Assembly: GCF_016236915.1 (NCBI RefSeq)
Contig: NZ_JAEHOK010000001.1
Location: 62,001 to 126,000, forward strand
Reading direction: 5' to 3'
From: Salegentibacter maritimus
GTDB lineage: Bacteria; Bacteroidota; Bacteroidia; Flavobacteriales; Flavobacteriaceae
Length of the DNA: 64,000 nucleotides
Below, piece after piece: positions 35,508 to 45,931 of this stretch (position 1 is its first letter; each line of letters opens with the position of its first letter). The translations under genes were made by a program, and so were the position numbers. A model generated the notes under the pieces. That model had not been told where the DNA came from. It was given only the letters and a program-made list of their open reading frames with translations, and made no database searches.

Positions 35508-36125
35508 TTATTCTTTAACTACTATTAAACTAGCTTTTGCGCCGGTTAAGAGGTTCCATTCTTTTGAAGCCACAAGATTACCATTTTCTTCCAAAACTTT
35601 TAACTGTGCAGTATTCGGCCCCGAAGATCCCTGGTTTATAGCTTCAAATTCTATATTATTAAATCCGCTTTCAAGGCTAACCAGGACAGGACGATAACCA
35701 CCGCCTAGTACTACGCGCTCAATAAATTTTCCGTTTACATAAATATTTACCTGGTCTCCATCTACAAATTGATGGTCTCTACAATATAATTCTACGAACT
35801 TCCCGGTAGTTTTAAAATCTCCTAAGTATTGATCTTCTCTATATTTTTCAAGCGCCTCTTTATCCTTTGTCCATCTCTCTTTAACAGCATCTCCTGCTGT
35901 TTTTAAATTATTTGGTTTCTCCCTAAAATCTATTGCTTTTGGTTTCTCTCTAAGATATTTACTTTCTTTAGTAGGTTCTTCTGCCCTAAGAATAGGAAAA
36001 CCAGAAGATGTTTTTTCTGGTTCGGCTTTTAATATACCTCCGGTATTATTAGTAGCCGGAAGGTCTATTTGTCCAAAACTTAGTGATGATACAAAAAGAA
36101 ATAAAAAAGTATATATAAGCTTCAT
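35508..36125 (-). CDS. Secreted protein of unknown function
   Basis: A 205-residue protein with a clean signal peptide (MKLIYTFLFLFVSSLSFG). Residues 30-100 are Lys/Glu/Pro-rich and repetitive (EPTKESKYLREKPKAIDFRE). The C-terminal half (about 105-205) is a beta-rich domain: VELYCRDHQFVDGDQVNIYVNG, followed by VLVSLESGFNNIEFEAINQG, and a final KASLIVVKE strand. This looks like a small all-beta periplasmic or outer-membrane associated protein, similar to proteins seen in other Flavobacteriaceae. A possible -7 element (minus strand TATTTTTG, 36160-36153) lies upstream. No enzymatic motif. Confidence 0.7.
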   Translation of the reverse strand: MKLIYTFLFLFVSSLSFGQIDLPATNNTGGILKAEPEKTSSGFPILRAEEPTKESKYLREKPKAIDFREKPNNLKTAGDAVKERWTKDKEALEKYREDQYLGDFKTTGKFVELYCRDHQFVDGDQVNIYVNGKFIERVVLGGGYRPVLVSLESGFNNIEFEAINQGSSGPNTAQLKVLEENGNLVASKEWNLLTGAKASLIVVKE

Positions 36126-36392
36126 AGAATGAATTCTTTAAACTTTAATTATCAAAAATACAGCCAAATTAGATTAAAGAAAAATCTTTTCTCAATATTA
36201 AGAAAATGCAGCTATAACAGTTTATGCATTCGTTAAACATTTACTTACCTTTACTGGTTGTTGCAAGGTAAAAATCGGAATTATAAATTCAAATTGGCAT
36301 CCTTACACAAAGTGATTATTTTAGAAAAATAGATATGAAATCATTCGTGTACGCAATGAATCTCAATTATAGAGTAAAAACTAAAAAATATT

Positions 36393-37052
36393 ATGCAGGT
36401 AAATCATCTTCTTGAAGAAAGTTCAATAGCCGGTAAATTTGTAGCAGAGCTTAGAGATGTAAATGTTCAAAAAGACCGAATGCGGTTCCGTAGAAATATA
36501 GAGCGGTTGGGAGAAGTGCTAGGATACGAACTAAGTAAGCAGCTTAGTTTTTCGGAAAAAAATATTACAACCCCATTAGGAAATTCAAAAATTCAGTTAC
36601 CGGAAAGCGATGTGGTGATTTGCTCTATTTTACGAGCCGGACTTCCTCTTCATAATGGATTATTAAATTATTTCGACGATGCTGAAAACTCTTTTATTTC
36701 TGCTTATCGCCATCATCCCAATAACGATGAACATTTTGAAATTGTGGTAGAATACCTGGCCTCTCCTTCTCTGGAGGGAAAAACCCTTATCCTTGCCGAT
36801 CCTATGCTGGCCACAGGTAAATCTTTTGTGAATGTAATGAAAGCTTTAAAGCAAATGGGAACTCCAAAGGAAATTCATTTGGTAGCTGTTATTGGCGCTG
36901 AAGAAGGTGTAGCTCTGTTAGAAAAAGAATTCCCTAAAGATTCAAAACTTTGGATCGCTACTATTGATAAAGAGCTTAATGATCACGGCTATATTTTACC
37001 CGGTTTGGGTGATGCAGGAGACCTTTGTTATGGCGGAAAAATGCAACACTAG
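36393..37052 (+). CDS. upp: Uracil phosphoribosyltransferase
   Basis: Converts uracil and PRPP into UMP (salvage). The 219-residue protein has the PRPP-binding motif LILADPMLATGKS, the SILRAGLPLHNGLLNYF phosphate-binding block, and the C-terminal GYILPGLGDAGDLCYGG that contacts uracil. The length is the bacterial standard (about 210-220). It is a single gene on the plus strand with a quinone-oxidoreductase-like gene 78 bases downstream; the pyrimidine route is otherwise not encoded in this window. Confidence 0.96.
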   Translation: MQVNHLLEESSIAGKFVAELRDVNVQKDRMRFRRNIERLGEVLGYELSKQLSFSEKNITTPLGNSKIQLPESDVVICSILRAGLPLHNGLLNYFDDAENSFISAYRHHPNNDEHFEIVVEYLASPSLEGKTLILADPMLATGKSFVNVMKALKQMGTPKEIHLVAVIGAEEGVALLEKEFPKDSKLWIATIDKELNDHGYILPGLGDAGDLCYGGKMQH

Positions 37053-37130
37053 TCTCTTTTATTTTTGTTAAGTGGCAGGTGACTTTATGTTCACCTTGGA
37101 AATTAGATAGAAAATTTTAAAATAAAGTTT

Positions 37131-38144
37131 ATGAAAGCCGTCGGAATAAAAAAATCATACCCAATAGACCATAAGAACAGTTTTATAGAATTTCAAACCG
37201 ACGAACCGAAACCCGAAGATTTAGATCTTTTGGTAAGAATTAAATCAGTTTCCGTTAATCCGGTAGACTATAAAATTAGACAAAACGCTGCTATAGAAAA
37301 GGAATTGAATCAGCCAAAAATACTTGGCTGGGATGCTTCCGGGATTGTTGAACGAGTTGGAAATAAGGTTACAAAATTTCAACAGGGCGATGAAGTTTTT
37401 TATGCCGGTGAAATAGACCGGCCTGGTTGTAATGCAGAATTTCAGTTGGTAAACGAAAATATTACTGCGCATAAACCTAAGAATGTTTCTTTTGAAGAGG
37501 CTGCTGCCCTACCCCTAACTTCACTTACAGCCTGGGAATGTATTTTTGAACGTTTAAAAATTGAAGAAAACTCGGGAGAAAACCAGGATATTCTTATTAT
37601 TGGCGGCGCCGGTGGCGTTGGTTCTATAACCATTCAACTTTTAAAAAAACTAACAAAATTTAATGTTATTGCCACTGCTTCCCGTAATGAAACCGCAAAC
37701 TGGTGTAAAAACATGGGAGCTGATGTAATTGTAAACCATAAAAATTTGGTCGAACAAATGAAGGCTAAAGGGCATGAAGAGGTAGATTATATTCTAAACT
37801 TTGCCGATACCGATATGCATTGGAATGCAATGGCAGAACTTATAAAACCGCAAGGAAATATTTGTGCTATTGTGGAAACCAAAAATCCGGTAGACATAAA
37901 CAAACTGAAAAATAAAAGCGCGGCTTTTCACTGGGAATTTATGTTTACCCGAACAAAGTTCAAAACATCAGATATGGCTCGTCAGCAACAAATTTTACAA
38001 AGGATTTCGAAGCTTTTAGAAGAAGGAACCATAACTACAACTCTTCATAAAACTTTTAGCAAGCTAAGCTCGAAAACATTTAAAGAAGTTCATAGCCTAC
38101 AGGAATCTGGGAAATCGATTGGCAAGAATGTAATTTCATTTTAA
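37131..38144 (+). CDS. Zinc-independent alcohol dehydrogenase-like NADPH oxidoreductase (quinone reductase type)
   Basis: A 337-residue medium-chain dehydrogenase. The N-terminal GroES-like half holds GWDASGIVERVGNKVTKFQQ, and the Rossmann half contains IIGGAGGVGSITIQLLKKL, the dinucleotide-binding loop. The cysteines that would bind catalytic and structural zinc are missing, which places it with the quinone oxidoreductase/ZADH group rather than true zinc alcohol dehydrogenases. The -7 element TATTTTTG at 37060-37067 could drive it separately from upp. Substrate unknown. Confidence 0.87.
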   Translation: MKAVGIKKSYPIDHKNSFIEFQTDEPKPEDLDLLVRIKSVSVNPVDYKIRQNAAIEKELNQPKILGWDASGIVERVGNKVTKFQQGDEVFYAGEIDRPGCNAEFQLVNENITAHKPKNVSFEEAAALPLTSLTAWECIFERLKIEENSGENQDILIIGGAGGVGSITIQLLKKLTKFNVIATASRNETANWCKNMGADVIVNHKNLVEQMKAKGHEEVDYILNFADTDMHWNAMAELIKPQGNICAIVETKNPVDINKLKNKSAAFHWEFMFTRTKFKTSDMARQQQILQRISKLLEEGTITTTLHKTFSKLSSKTFKEVHSLQESGKSIGKNVISF

Positions 38145-38222
38145 GAAGAAAACTTCAGGATTCAGGCTGCTTTGAACGCCAATACACTAGATCTAAAAAC
38201 GAATTTAGAATGATGGGGATCA

Positions 38223-40493
38223 TTAAAAAGGATAGCCAATAGCAAAGTTTAACACAGGATTTGCGTAATCAAATTCCCAACGCTCGCCTTCTTTCAGACT
38301 AGGATCGTGCAGTGGTGCCGCGAGATCTACCCGAATAACGAAACTTTGAATATCTACCCTTAGTCCAAAACCGGTACCAATACCCAGTTCATTAATAAAG
38401 TCTTTACTGAATTCTCCACCTTTTAAAGTACTATTTTTGTCCGTATACCAAACGTTACCGGCATCGGCAAAAACAGCCCCATATAAATATGGGAAAAGCG
38501 GAAAACGATATTCTAAATTTGCCTCAAGTCTTATATTCCCGGCCTGGTCGAAAAAAGCGCCATCTTCCCCGGGCGGTGTGTAGGTTCCTGGGCCCAAAGA
38601 GCGAGTATTGAAGGCCCTTACGCTATATGGCCCCCCTGCAAAATATTGTTTGGTAAACGGTAAAACATCAGAATTTCCGTAAGGCAAACCATAACCGGCA
38701 AACAACCTGGATGCTATTTTTGAATCCCGACCTGTTTTTAAATGATATCTAAAATCTATATCGGCCTTTGCATATTGTGCATATTTTAAACCTAAAAATG
38801 TTTGGGGATCTTCTTCGCTATGGCCGCTAATTGCATCTACTAAATTTCCGGCAATATCAAGGGTTGAATTAAGAAAAAACTGATGTATTTTATTTTCATC
38901 TATATGCCCATTGTAAGTAAAAGAATAGGTTAACCCGGCAATAAATTCTTGATTAAAACTGTTTTGTAAAAAAGGATTATCCTCAAGAATTTTTTCAAAC
39001 TCTTCACTGGTTTTTCCCAGGTTTACATAGTTTACCGAGACAGGATTAAACTCGTGGGTAACATATCTATTAGCATTCCAGATATAACCAAACCTGGCCG
39101 ATACCGAACCAAGCCTGAAAAGTTGACTTCTATTAAGATAATCAAAGCCTAAACTGGCTTTGGTTTTAGGGATGGAATACGAAAAATAGTTTTTATCAAA
39201 TTTTATTGGAAATAGCATTCGTGGAAAAATCAAATCGCCTTCTAATCCTATCTGAATACTGTTTAAACCTGCCTGGGTGCCTCCACCTACCTGAAATTCA
39301 TACCCGAAATCTCCGATAATATTTAAAACTTCACCTCCTTTAAAAAGATTTCTATTGGTATAACCTAAAGCCAGGCTTGGCCCGGTAAAACCGTTAGATT
39401 TTGTTACTGCCCTAACTTCTGCCCGTAGAGATCGTTTGTTTAAAGGAGACAAATAAATATTGGTTTCCAAAACGCCAAGGCTATCTGTAGAAAGGCTATC
39501 TATTTCCCGGTAATTGATATTCACAAATTTGTAAGCACCTATGTTACCTAACCTTCTCGCAGTATTTCTAGAGGTTTCTGGATCGTAAAGTTGACCTTCC
39601 TCAATTAGCAAATAAGGGTCTAAGTGCTTAGGTTTAAAGAAAAGCTCTTTTTGAAAAAAGTTCTTTTCAGCATAGCGTGTTTTAGCTGTAGAACTATCGG
39701 TTCCAACCTCGTATTTAGGGTATACGTTAACGCTCTTAATTTTATAAGGAATAATACTTTGAGTTGGCACATCTTTTTTTAACCTCAGAAATAAATCAAA
39801 CTTTTTTTGCGCATATTGATTGGTATCGGCTTCAAATATTAAAAACCCTGAATTAAAATTGTAATATCCCCTAGCCTTTAATTCCCTATCAATCCTTTCC
39901 CTTTCCAGTTTCATTGCAGAAAGATCAAATCGCATTCCTTTTTCAATAGGTGAGTTTTTTAAACTAGTACTTATCTCCTTATAAATTTGAAGACTATCTG
40001 AATCTAACTTATATTTTTCTAGCAAATACGGCTTGGGAACTTCAACAGCGTAAGCCACTTGCATCTCCTTTTTCTCTTCATTTTTACTGGTTGTAGAAAC
40101 TATTGAACTATAAAAGAAACCCCGGTTTTGAAGCCTGTTCTTAATTAAACCCTCGGTTCGAACCGGCTCTACATCACTGGCATACACCGGCTCCTCGCCA
40201 ATTTTCTTATTTAGAAATTTATTGATAAAGCCTGGTTTCTCCCGTTGCGCTTTATAATAAAAATATAAGCCCGGTTGCATTCCTAAAAAAGAGCTGTTAG
40301 GCTCCGGACTTAAAACAGACTCCAATTCGGCTTTCAATGAAGACTTATTTTTAATTATGGTATCACCTTCTAGTGTAATTTCAGCACCCGTATATAGCAA
40401 TTCTCCCTCGGGAATAAATTTCTTTACGCTACAAGCCTGAAACAGCAAAGACATTAAACAGATGCTAATAATATTTTTAAAATGAATTTTCAT
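38223..40493 (-). CDS. BamA/TamA family outer-membrane protein
   Basis: A 756-residue Omp85-type barrel. A lipoprotein-like leader (LMSLLFQACSV) precedes several POTRA-like domains (about residues 100-380), and residues about 390-756 form the 16-stranded barrel with the terminal aromatic strand NPVLNFAIGYPF. It includes a RGD-like loop GPYSVRAFNTRSLGPGTY, which corresponds to the VRGY/F motif of the L6 loop of Omp85 proteins. It is followed on the same strand by tamB after 94 bases, so together they form a TamA-TamB type export unit. Which of BamA and TamA it is cannot be decided; the tamB neighbour favours TamA. Confidence 0.9.
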   Translation of the reverse strand: MKIHFKNIISICLMSLLFQACSVKKFIPEGELLYTGAEITLEGDTIIKNKSSLKAELESVLSPEPNSSFLGMQPGLYFYYKAQREKPGFINKFLNKKIGEEPVYASDVEPVRTEGLIKNRLQNRGFFYSSIVSTTSKNEEKKEMQVAYAVEVPKPYLLEKYKLDSDSLQIYKEISTSLKNSPIEKGMRFDLSAMKLERERIDRELKARGYYNFNSGFLIFEADTNQYAQKKFDLFLRLKKDVPTQSIIPYKIKSVNVYPKYEVGTDSSTAKTRYAEKNFFQKELFFKPKHLDPYLLIEEGQLYDPETSRNTARRLGNIGAYKFVNINYREIDSLSTDSLGVLETNIYLSPLNKRSLRAEVRAVTKSNGFTGPSLALGYTNRNLFKGGEVLNIIGDFGYEFQVGGGTQAGLNSIQIGLEGDLIFPRMLFPIKFDKNYFSYSIPKTKASLGFDYLNRSQLFRLGSVSARFGYIWNANRYVTHEFNPVSVNYVNLGKTSEEFEKILEDNPFLQNSFNQEFIAGLTYSFTYNGHIDENKIHQFFLNSTLDIAGNLVDAISGHSEEDPQTFLGLKYAQYAKADIDFRYHLKTGRDSKIASRLFAGYGLPYGNSDVLPFTKQYFAGGPYSVRAFNTRSLGPGTYTPPGEDGAFFDQAGNIRLEANLEYRFPLFPYLYGAVFADAGNVWYTDKNSTLKGGEFSKDFINELGIGTGFGLRVDIQSFVIRVDLAAPLHDPSLKEGERWEFDYANPVLNFAIGYPF

Positions 40494-40587
40494 TTATACC
40501 TAATTTCTATCTCGTATTTTAAATTTCCTATACCCCAATATACTATCGCTAAAGCTTCGCTACTTTTCAGTTGAAAATCAATAGAAT

Positions 40588-43500
40588 TTATTCCTCTTTA
40601 TCTTCGATTGTAATTTCTTCCTCTTCTTTTAAAAAGAAATTATCCCATAATTCCTGAAATTCGTTGAATTCACGGGTGAAAATAAAAGCAATTCCGCTAA
40701 CAATGAGTTGCCCATCTATAACATTTTCAAACTCATTTCTTCTAAAACCTTTTAATCTAAAACGACCATTTTCGGTTAGTAAATACTCAATACTTACATT
40801 TCCAATTAGTGGGCTGGTTTCTTCTCCAGGCCTGTTGCCGCCCTGCACGTCAACTTCACTCCCCACACTTACAATTAAACGGTCATCAAGTAAAGACTTT
40901 TGCGCTTCTATATCTACCTGTGTGCGTTGTGTTGCCGTATTTCCCTGGTAATCGGTATAGCTGTCTACGCCAAAATTAAGCTGCACCCCGGTATCACCCA
41001 GTAATTTATCGGAAAACATATTTAATTGATCGGCCAGAGCCTGGTTTAGGTTATCGCGTGCAATAGAAAGGTTTCCACCACTATCGCCTGCATTATTAGA
41101 TGAAGGATAAAAGCGATTAAGCACCAATAAAGAAAAAACCTGCTTGTTAAGTTCAGCTTCCTGGCTATTTAATTGTTGTAACCTGCCATAGACTTCTCCC
41201 CCACCTGCACCTCTTTCTTCTTCAGGCATTTGTAAACCAAAAGATAATTCTGGTTGCATTAATTCGCCGCCTACATTTAGATAAACCAAAAATGGCAAAT
41301 CTCTTCTAAATTGATCACTTCCGGCTCCCTGTACTGCCATAAGCGATGCAGGAGAGGTCTCCACTTTATAAATTGCACTAACATCTAAATTAGCATCAAA
41401 TGGATCTCCTGCCCAGGTAATTCGGCTGCCTTCGGCTATTTCAAATCTTCTTTTCACTAAATTATAAAGGCTCATTTCGTAATGTCCGCCATTCATTATA
41501 TAACGGCCAGAAAGTGACATTCTTCCATTAGGTGAAATATTAAAGTTTAGCTCACCTTCCCCTTTCACTCTAAAATTATCACCGGTTTGTTCATTTATAA
41601 TGATGTTAAACGCCGCCTTTTCATTAATATTAATTCGGGTATTGATATTATATCCGGTAAGTGTGGCCGATTCCTCCTCTTCATTTGCAGTTAAAATATC
41701 ATCGGGATTTTCACGATTGGTAAAAATTACTATCCCATCCCGTTGCTGCATTGCCAGTTCTTCTTCGGGCATTACATATGTAAAATCGGTGTTAGCACCT
41801 ATACTCAGGACCATATCCAAATTAGGTACATTAAGATCTCCGGTAAGGCTGGCATCTGCATCAAAAGTGGCCGTACCGTAAAACAATTCGTTGTCTTCTT
41901 TTGTTGAATTGAGGGCCTGAAAATTCCTTGCCTTAAAATTAAGGTCAAATTCAGGGTTAAGAAGATTCTCTAAAAGAACTTCACCATTTACTACAAATGA
42001 GTTTGCATCTTTATCCTCTACTTTAAATTCACTAAAATAAATTCCTTTATTATCAAATTTCAATGTTTCCGACGGGAATTTAAAAGGGGCATTAAGCAGG
42101 GCCAGTTTTATTTGCGCTTCATCAAAATAAAGTTCACCATTATATTTTGTATTTGTGGTTGTACCGCCAAGGCTTAAATTTCCCGAAAGACTTCCTTCTC
42201 CATTGGTTATTGCTCCCATAGAAAGACCTTCCAGGGTTTTCATACTAATTTTATCGATATCCATTTTCATATCTACCACGGTGGTAGAATCTAGCGCCTG
42301 GATATCCCCATTCATATTAAGATTTACATTATCTCCTTTTATAGCCAGGCCAACATCATAAAAGAAATCGGCTTTTGGAGTAGAGTTTAAACTTAATGTC
42401 CCCATAGGAACTTCTAAAACATTAAGTTGATTAATTTCCAGTCCCGCTAAAATTCCAATTTTCTGCAATGGATCTTCAAAAACCAGGTGCCCATTTAAGC
42501 TACCAGTAGCAAGCTCTTCTTCTGAATTCAGGTAATTAAGCAAAAGCCCCAAATCAAAATTAATGAACTCTAAGCCAATATGGTTCTTGTCTGAGAATGC
42601 AAGTTTATCACTTAAGTTTAATTCCTGATCCTTATTGCTTAATCTAAAATTATTAGCCTTTATTTCACTATCAAAAACAAGTAGTTCATTGTTAGCAGGA
42701 ATGTTCCATGCTTTTTTGTTCAGAATTAAATCCTTAGGGTTTATGTGTAACTTAAGATTGTTTTGAGGCTTTGTGATTTCTGAAGATATATTAAATAATT
42801 GTTCTTCGCCCTGGATAGATGTGATATCAAGAAACAGCTTATCTTCTGAAAGGCTTCCACTAATGTTAGTTTCTTGAATAGCTATGGGCCCGGAGTTAAT
42901 TGAATTAAACCCAAAATTAAAATCGAAATTTTCGGCATCTGAATTTAATTTGAATTCAAGGCTGTCAATTTCACTATCATAATAATTTATATAAGGTAAG
43001 CTAACCAGTGCATCAAGCTTCTTCTCTTTTTCATTAAAATTGGCCTCAATATTCACAGTATCCAATTGTTCTAGATTAGCCAGGAAAACTTCACCCAAAA
43101 CAGGCGCATTCGTAATGCTGGCACGTAATTTTAATTTTACCGGATTTTGGAGTGTATCCACTGTTTTTTCTTCATTAAAATAAGACTCATAATGCCTATT
43201 CAAAGCTGCAATAAAATCTGCAGGGTCTGCATTAGATTTTAAGTCTAATTCCAGTATTTTATTAGTAATCTGCACCGAAGTGGAATCTGGCAGAACAAAA
43301 GCCCGGGCATTCAAATTTCCCGGAAGATATGTGTTATTATCATAAACAACCACTGCCTCGGTAACATCGGCATAGGTTTTATATTCCTTAGCATTCCCTT
43401 CAAAGGCCGCATTTAACTTGAGTCCTAACCTAATATCCCGGGACGCAATGCCTAATTCCTGCAATCTTGCCCCTTTAAGATCCAGAGTAAGGTCGGCTTT

Positions 43501-45573
43501 TGGGTTTACAGAATCTAATTCTACCTGCGAATTAAGCTCTAATTCTAGGTTTTCATCTTTATAACTTGAAGCTATATCACCATTTCCATCTATGATTTCT
43601 CCGGAAATTTTAAGGTCTTCTATTATATAATTATTATAAGAAAAGGATTGTATGTTTGCGTCTAGGTTGGCGTTTAATGTATTCACGCTACTTCCGCTTC
43701 CAAAAGCTTTTAACTCCAGATTTAAAACACCCAGACTTTCATTTTTCAAAAGGTTTCCAAGCTCAAGTTCCTCAGAGGTTAGTTTTCCTTTAAATGCAAT
43801 CTCTTCATTATTACTAAAGTTTCCGTCTACACGAATATTCCCGTTAGAAGTTTGCAAAAATGCTTTTGTAGACAAGTCTTTCAGGTTTCCATTGAGGTTT
43901 CCGCTTAGTTGAATATTTTCAGGAATTTGTATACCAAGATCTTTTTCGCTTATAAAACCGGTAAGATCGGTTTTTTTAGATTCTGCCCTAAAATTAGGAA
44001 TATCAAAGCCTATTTCATTGGGGTTGTTGGCATTATAAATAGTCCCGTTCGCAAAAAATGAAGTGTTTTTCCAATTAAGCTTAGCTCTGGATATCCCAAT
44101 AGCAGAGAGTTTACCGGAGGCTTTAAGATTCCCATAAAGCTTATTAGAGGCCAATTCTTTTACATAAGGATTGGATTTTAAACCCGGCTGAAAACGAAAA
44201 ACTTCACGTATGTCTACTAAAAACTTTTGTAAATCGACCGAAATTTTTGCTGTTTCGTAATTAGCAATCAACTCTTTAACCGAATTATATTGCAACCCGA
44301 CATTGCCGGCCAATTGATTTCCATTTAAGGCCATTTCAAGATCGGAAAGGCTTGCATCTGTATCTTCAAAGTTTAGATTAAACTGAAGTTTATTTAAGTT
44401 TAGCCCTGAAGCTTCCTTAAAATTTAAAGTAGCTACTTCTACTCCTGCTTTCTTGTTTTTAAGGAATATGTTATTTGAACTAAAATTTAGGGAATCCAAA
44501 ACCAGGGCGTCAGCTTTAAATTCTCCCAATTTTGGTTGTGCCTGGTCAACCAAATAACTTAGCTTATTATTAGCTAACTTTATTTCATCTACATTTACTT
44601 GCCATTCTGGCCAGCTAAAAGGAGTTGCTTCGGTTAAACTATCTTGCGCACTTCCCAGATCTTTCATGCTAAGCTTTATTTCAGAATTTTGGAGTGCGAT
44701 TGTATTGATCTTAACATCCTGTTTTTTAAGATCAATCAAAGGAGCTTCGGCTAAAAAATCCTGTATATTTAGGTTGGCGTTAATTCCATCGGGAGCAGCA
44801 TTATAATTCAGCAAAACATTTTCCAACTTTAGGTTATCTACCACCAAATATGGCATGGGCGCAGGCTCTTTGTTTTCTGTTGCGGGAAAAGATTTATTCT
44901 GGGAATAGGTTATTGTTGTATTCCTAATACCGGCATTTTCAACCCGAAAATCCATTTTTTCAAGATCGGTTTTTTCAAATTCCAGGAAAAGTTCGCCCAG
45001 GGATAACCTGGTATCAATACCCATAACGTCGTCCTTAAAATTAATATCGAAATCCTTTAAATTTATATTTCCAATATTAATTTCCTGGGAAGCTGAAGTA
45101 TCTTTTGAAGTTGGGTTAGTATTGGCCTGCTGAGTAGTATCGCTTGCAAAAGCTTGCATTAAAAACTCGTAATTGAATCCGTTAAGACTATCATTTCTAA
45201 TAACATTAGCTTTTAAACCATTCCAATCTAAATTGTCTATGCTTATGGCGTTTCCTTTTATAATTGGCCAAATAGGAATATCAGCTTCTATAGATTTCGA
45301 GTAAATTAGAGTGTCTCCTTTTTTGTCTTCAAGGTAAAGACCATCGAGTTGAATATCTCCGGAAAAGGTAATAAAAAGTTTATCTATAGAAATCTCAGTA
45401 TCAGTCTTAGCAGTAATATTATTAATCACCTGATTTTTGATGACATCCTGCCCCCACGGACTTCTAATAAAAAGCAATAAAAGCAGTATAAAAATAAAAA
45501 GCCCCGCAAAGAATTTTACGAGGATCTTAAAAATACGATATCTACCTTTCTTTTCCTTTTGTCTCTTTTCCAA
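40588..45573 (-). CDS. tamB: TamB-like translocation and assembly module protein
   Basis: A 1661-residue protein with a single N-terminal transmembrane helix (FAGLFIFILLLLLFIRS) and otherwise a very long beta-helical body of repeating strands, typical of AsmA/TamB lipid-transfer proteins. The C-terminal DUF490/TamB domain is recognisable from about 1330: TFDANLDVSAIYKVETSPASL-like strand and DLPFLVYLNVGGELMQPEL, then LLVLNRFYPSS and a final ...RRNEFENVIDG barrel-end strand. Such proteins bridge the inner and outer membrane and move lipids or help barrel proteins. It is transcribed upstream of the Omp85 gene, with a probable -7 element at 45596-45603. Confidence 0.9.
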   Translation of the reverse strand: MEKRQKEKKGRYRIFKILVKFFAGLFIFILLLLLFIRSPWGQDVIKNQVINNITAKTDTEISIDKLFITFSGDIQLDGLYLEDKKGDTLIYSKSIEADIPIWPIIKGNAISIDNLDWNGLKANVIRNDSLNGFNYEFLMQAFASDTTQQANTNPTSKDTSASQEINIGNINLKDFDINFKDDVMGIDTRLSLGELFLEFEKTDLEKMDFRVENAGIRNTTITYSQNKSFPATENKEPAPMPYLVVDNLKLENVLLNYNAAPDGINANLNIQDFLAEAPLIDLKKQDVKINTIALQNSEIKLSMKDLGSAQDSLTEATPFSWPEWQVNVDEIKLANNKLSYLVDQAQPKLGEFKADALVLDSLNFSSNNIFLKNKKAGVEVATLNFKEASGLNLNKLQFNLNFEDTDASLSDLEMALNGNQLAGNVGLQYNSVKELIANYETAKISVDLQKFLVDIREVFRFQPGLKSNPYVKELASNKLYGNLKASGKLSAIGISRAKLNWKNTSFFANGTIYNANNPNEIGFDIPNFRAESKKTDLTGFISEKDLGIQIPENIQLSGNLNGNLKDLSTKAFLQTSNGNIRVDGNFSNNEEIAFKGKLTSEELELGNLLKNESLGVLNLELKAFGSGSSVNTLNANLDANIQSFSYNNYIIEDLKISGEIIDGNGDIASSYKDENLELELNSQVELDSVNPKADLTLDLKGARLQELGIASRDIRLGLKLNAAFEGNAKEYKTYADVTEAVVVYDNNTYLPGNLNARAFVLPDSTSVQITNKILELDLKSNADPADFIAALNRHYESYFNEEKTVDTLQNPVKLKLRASITNAPVLGEVFLANLEQLDTVNIEANFNEKEKKLDALVSLPYINYYDSEIDSLEFKLNSDAENFDFNFGFNSINSGPIAIQETNISGSLSEDKLFLDITSIQGEEQLFNISSEITKPQNNLKLHINPKDLILNKKAWNIPANNELLVFDSEIKANNFRLSNKDQELNLSDKLAFSDKNHIGLEFINFDLGLLLNYLNSEEELATGSLNGHLVFEDPLQKIGILAGLEINQLNVLEVPMGTLSLNSTPKADFFYDVGLAIKGDNVNLNMNGDIQALDSTTVVDMKMDIDKISMKTLEGLSMGAITNGEGSLSGNLSLGGTTTNTKYNGELYFDEAQIKLALLNAPFKFPSETLKFDNKGIYFSEFKVEDKDANSFVVNGEVLLENLLNPEFDLNFKARNFQALNSTKEDNELFYGTATFDADASLTGDLNVPNLDMVLSIGANTDFTYVMPEEELAMQQRDGIVIFTNRENPDDILTANEEEESATLTGYNINTRININEKAAFNIIINEQTGDNFRVKGEGELNFNISPNGRMSLSGRYIMNGGHYEMSLYNLVKRRFEIAEGSRITWAGDPFDANLDVSAIYKVETSPASLMAVQGAGSDQFRRDLPFLVYLNVGGELMQPELSFGLQMPEEERGAGGGEVYGRLQQLNSQEAELNKQVFSLLVLNRFYPSSNNAGDSGGNLSIARDNLNQALADQLNMFSDKLLGDTGVQLNFGVDSYTDYQGNTATQRTQVDIEAQKSLLDDRLIVSVGSEVDVQGGNRPGEETSPLIGNVSIEYLLTENGRFRLKGFRRNEFENVIDGQLIVSGIAFIFTREFNEFQELWDNFFLKEEEEITIEDKEE

Positions 45574-45595
45574 ATCCTAATATCACTTAGTATAT

Positions 45596-45603
45596 CAAAT
45601 TTA
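45596..45603 (-). promoter_or_regulatory. Putative -7 element for tamB
   Basis: On the minus strand TAAATTTG fits TAnnTTTG, 23 bases before the tamB start codon. No strong -33 box. Confidence 0.35.
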
Positions 45604-45931
45604 TTCTATTGATAAGATAAATTAAACTTTTTATGCTTAAGATTTAGTTAATATAAAGGCGGCTGTGCTTAACTTTAATTCTTACTCCCTCATAAAAGTT
45701 GTGGTTTTATTGCACAGTTTTTGTCATATTTCTACAAAAGAAAAAGTTAAAACGATTTTCTACAAAAACCTTCAAAAGCCCCCTTTATTCTTCAAAAGCA
45801 TCTGAAAATCAACAAACAAAAATCATTAATATTATTCACAAAGACTAAGTTTACAGGTTTTGGTATAGTTCTGGCTCGTTTTTGAGCGCCTAAAAAATTT
45901 AAAAGGCCTAATTAAAAAATCCGAAATAATT
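45604..45931. other. Intergenic region between divergent tamB and OmpA-like genes
   Basis: About 330 bases with no gene. It holds the candidate sigma-54-type element for the OmpA-like gene (45860-45875). The remaining sequence is AT-rich with no hairpin of note. Confidence 0.5.
45860..45875 (+). promoter_or_regulatory. Possible sigma-54 promoter before the OmpA-like gene
   Basis: TTGGTATAGTTCTGGC has the GG-N10-GC arrangement and fits TGGYAYR at -24; the -12 element reads TGGC instead of TTGC. It is 57 bases before the ATG. A single match of this kind can occur by chance. Confidence 0.3.
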
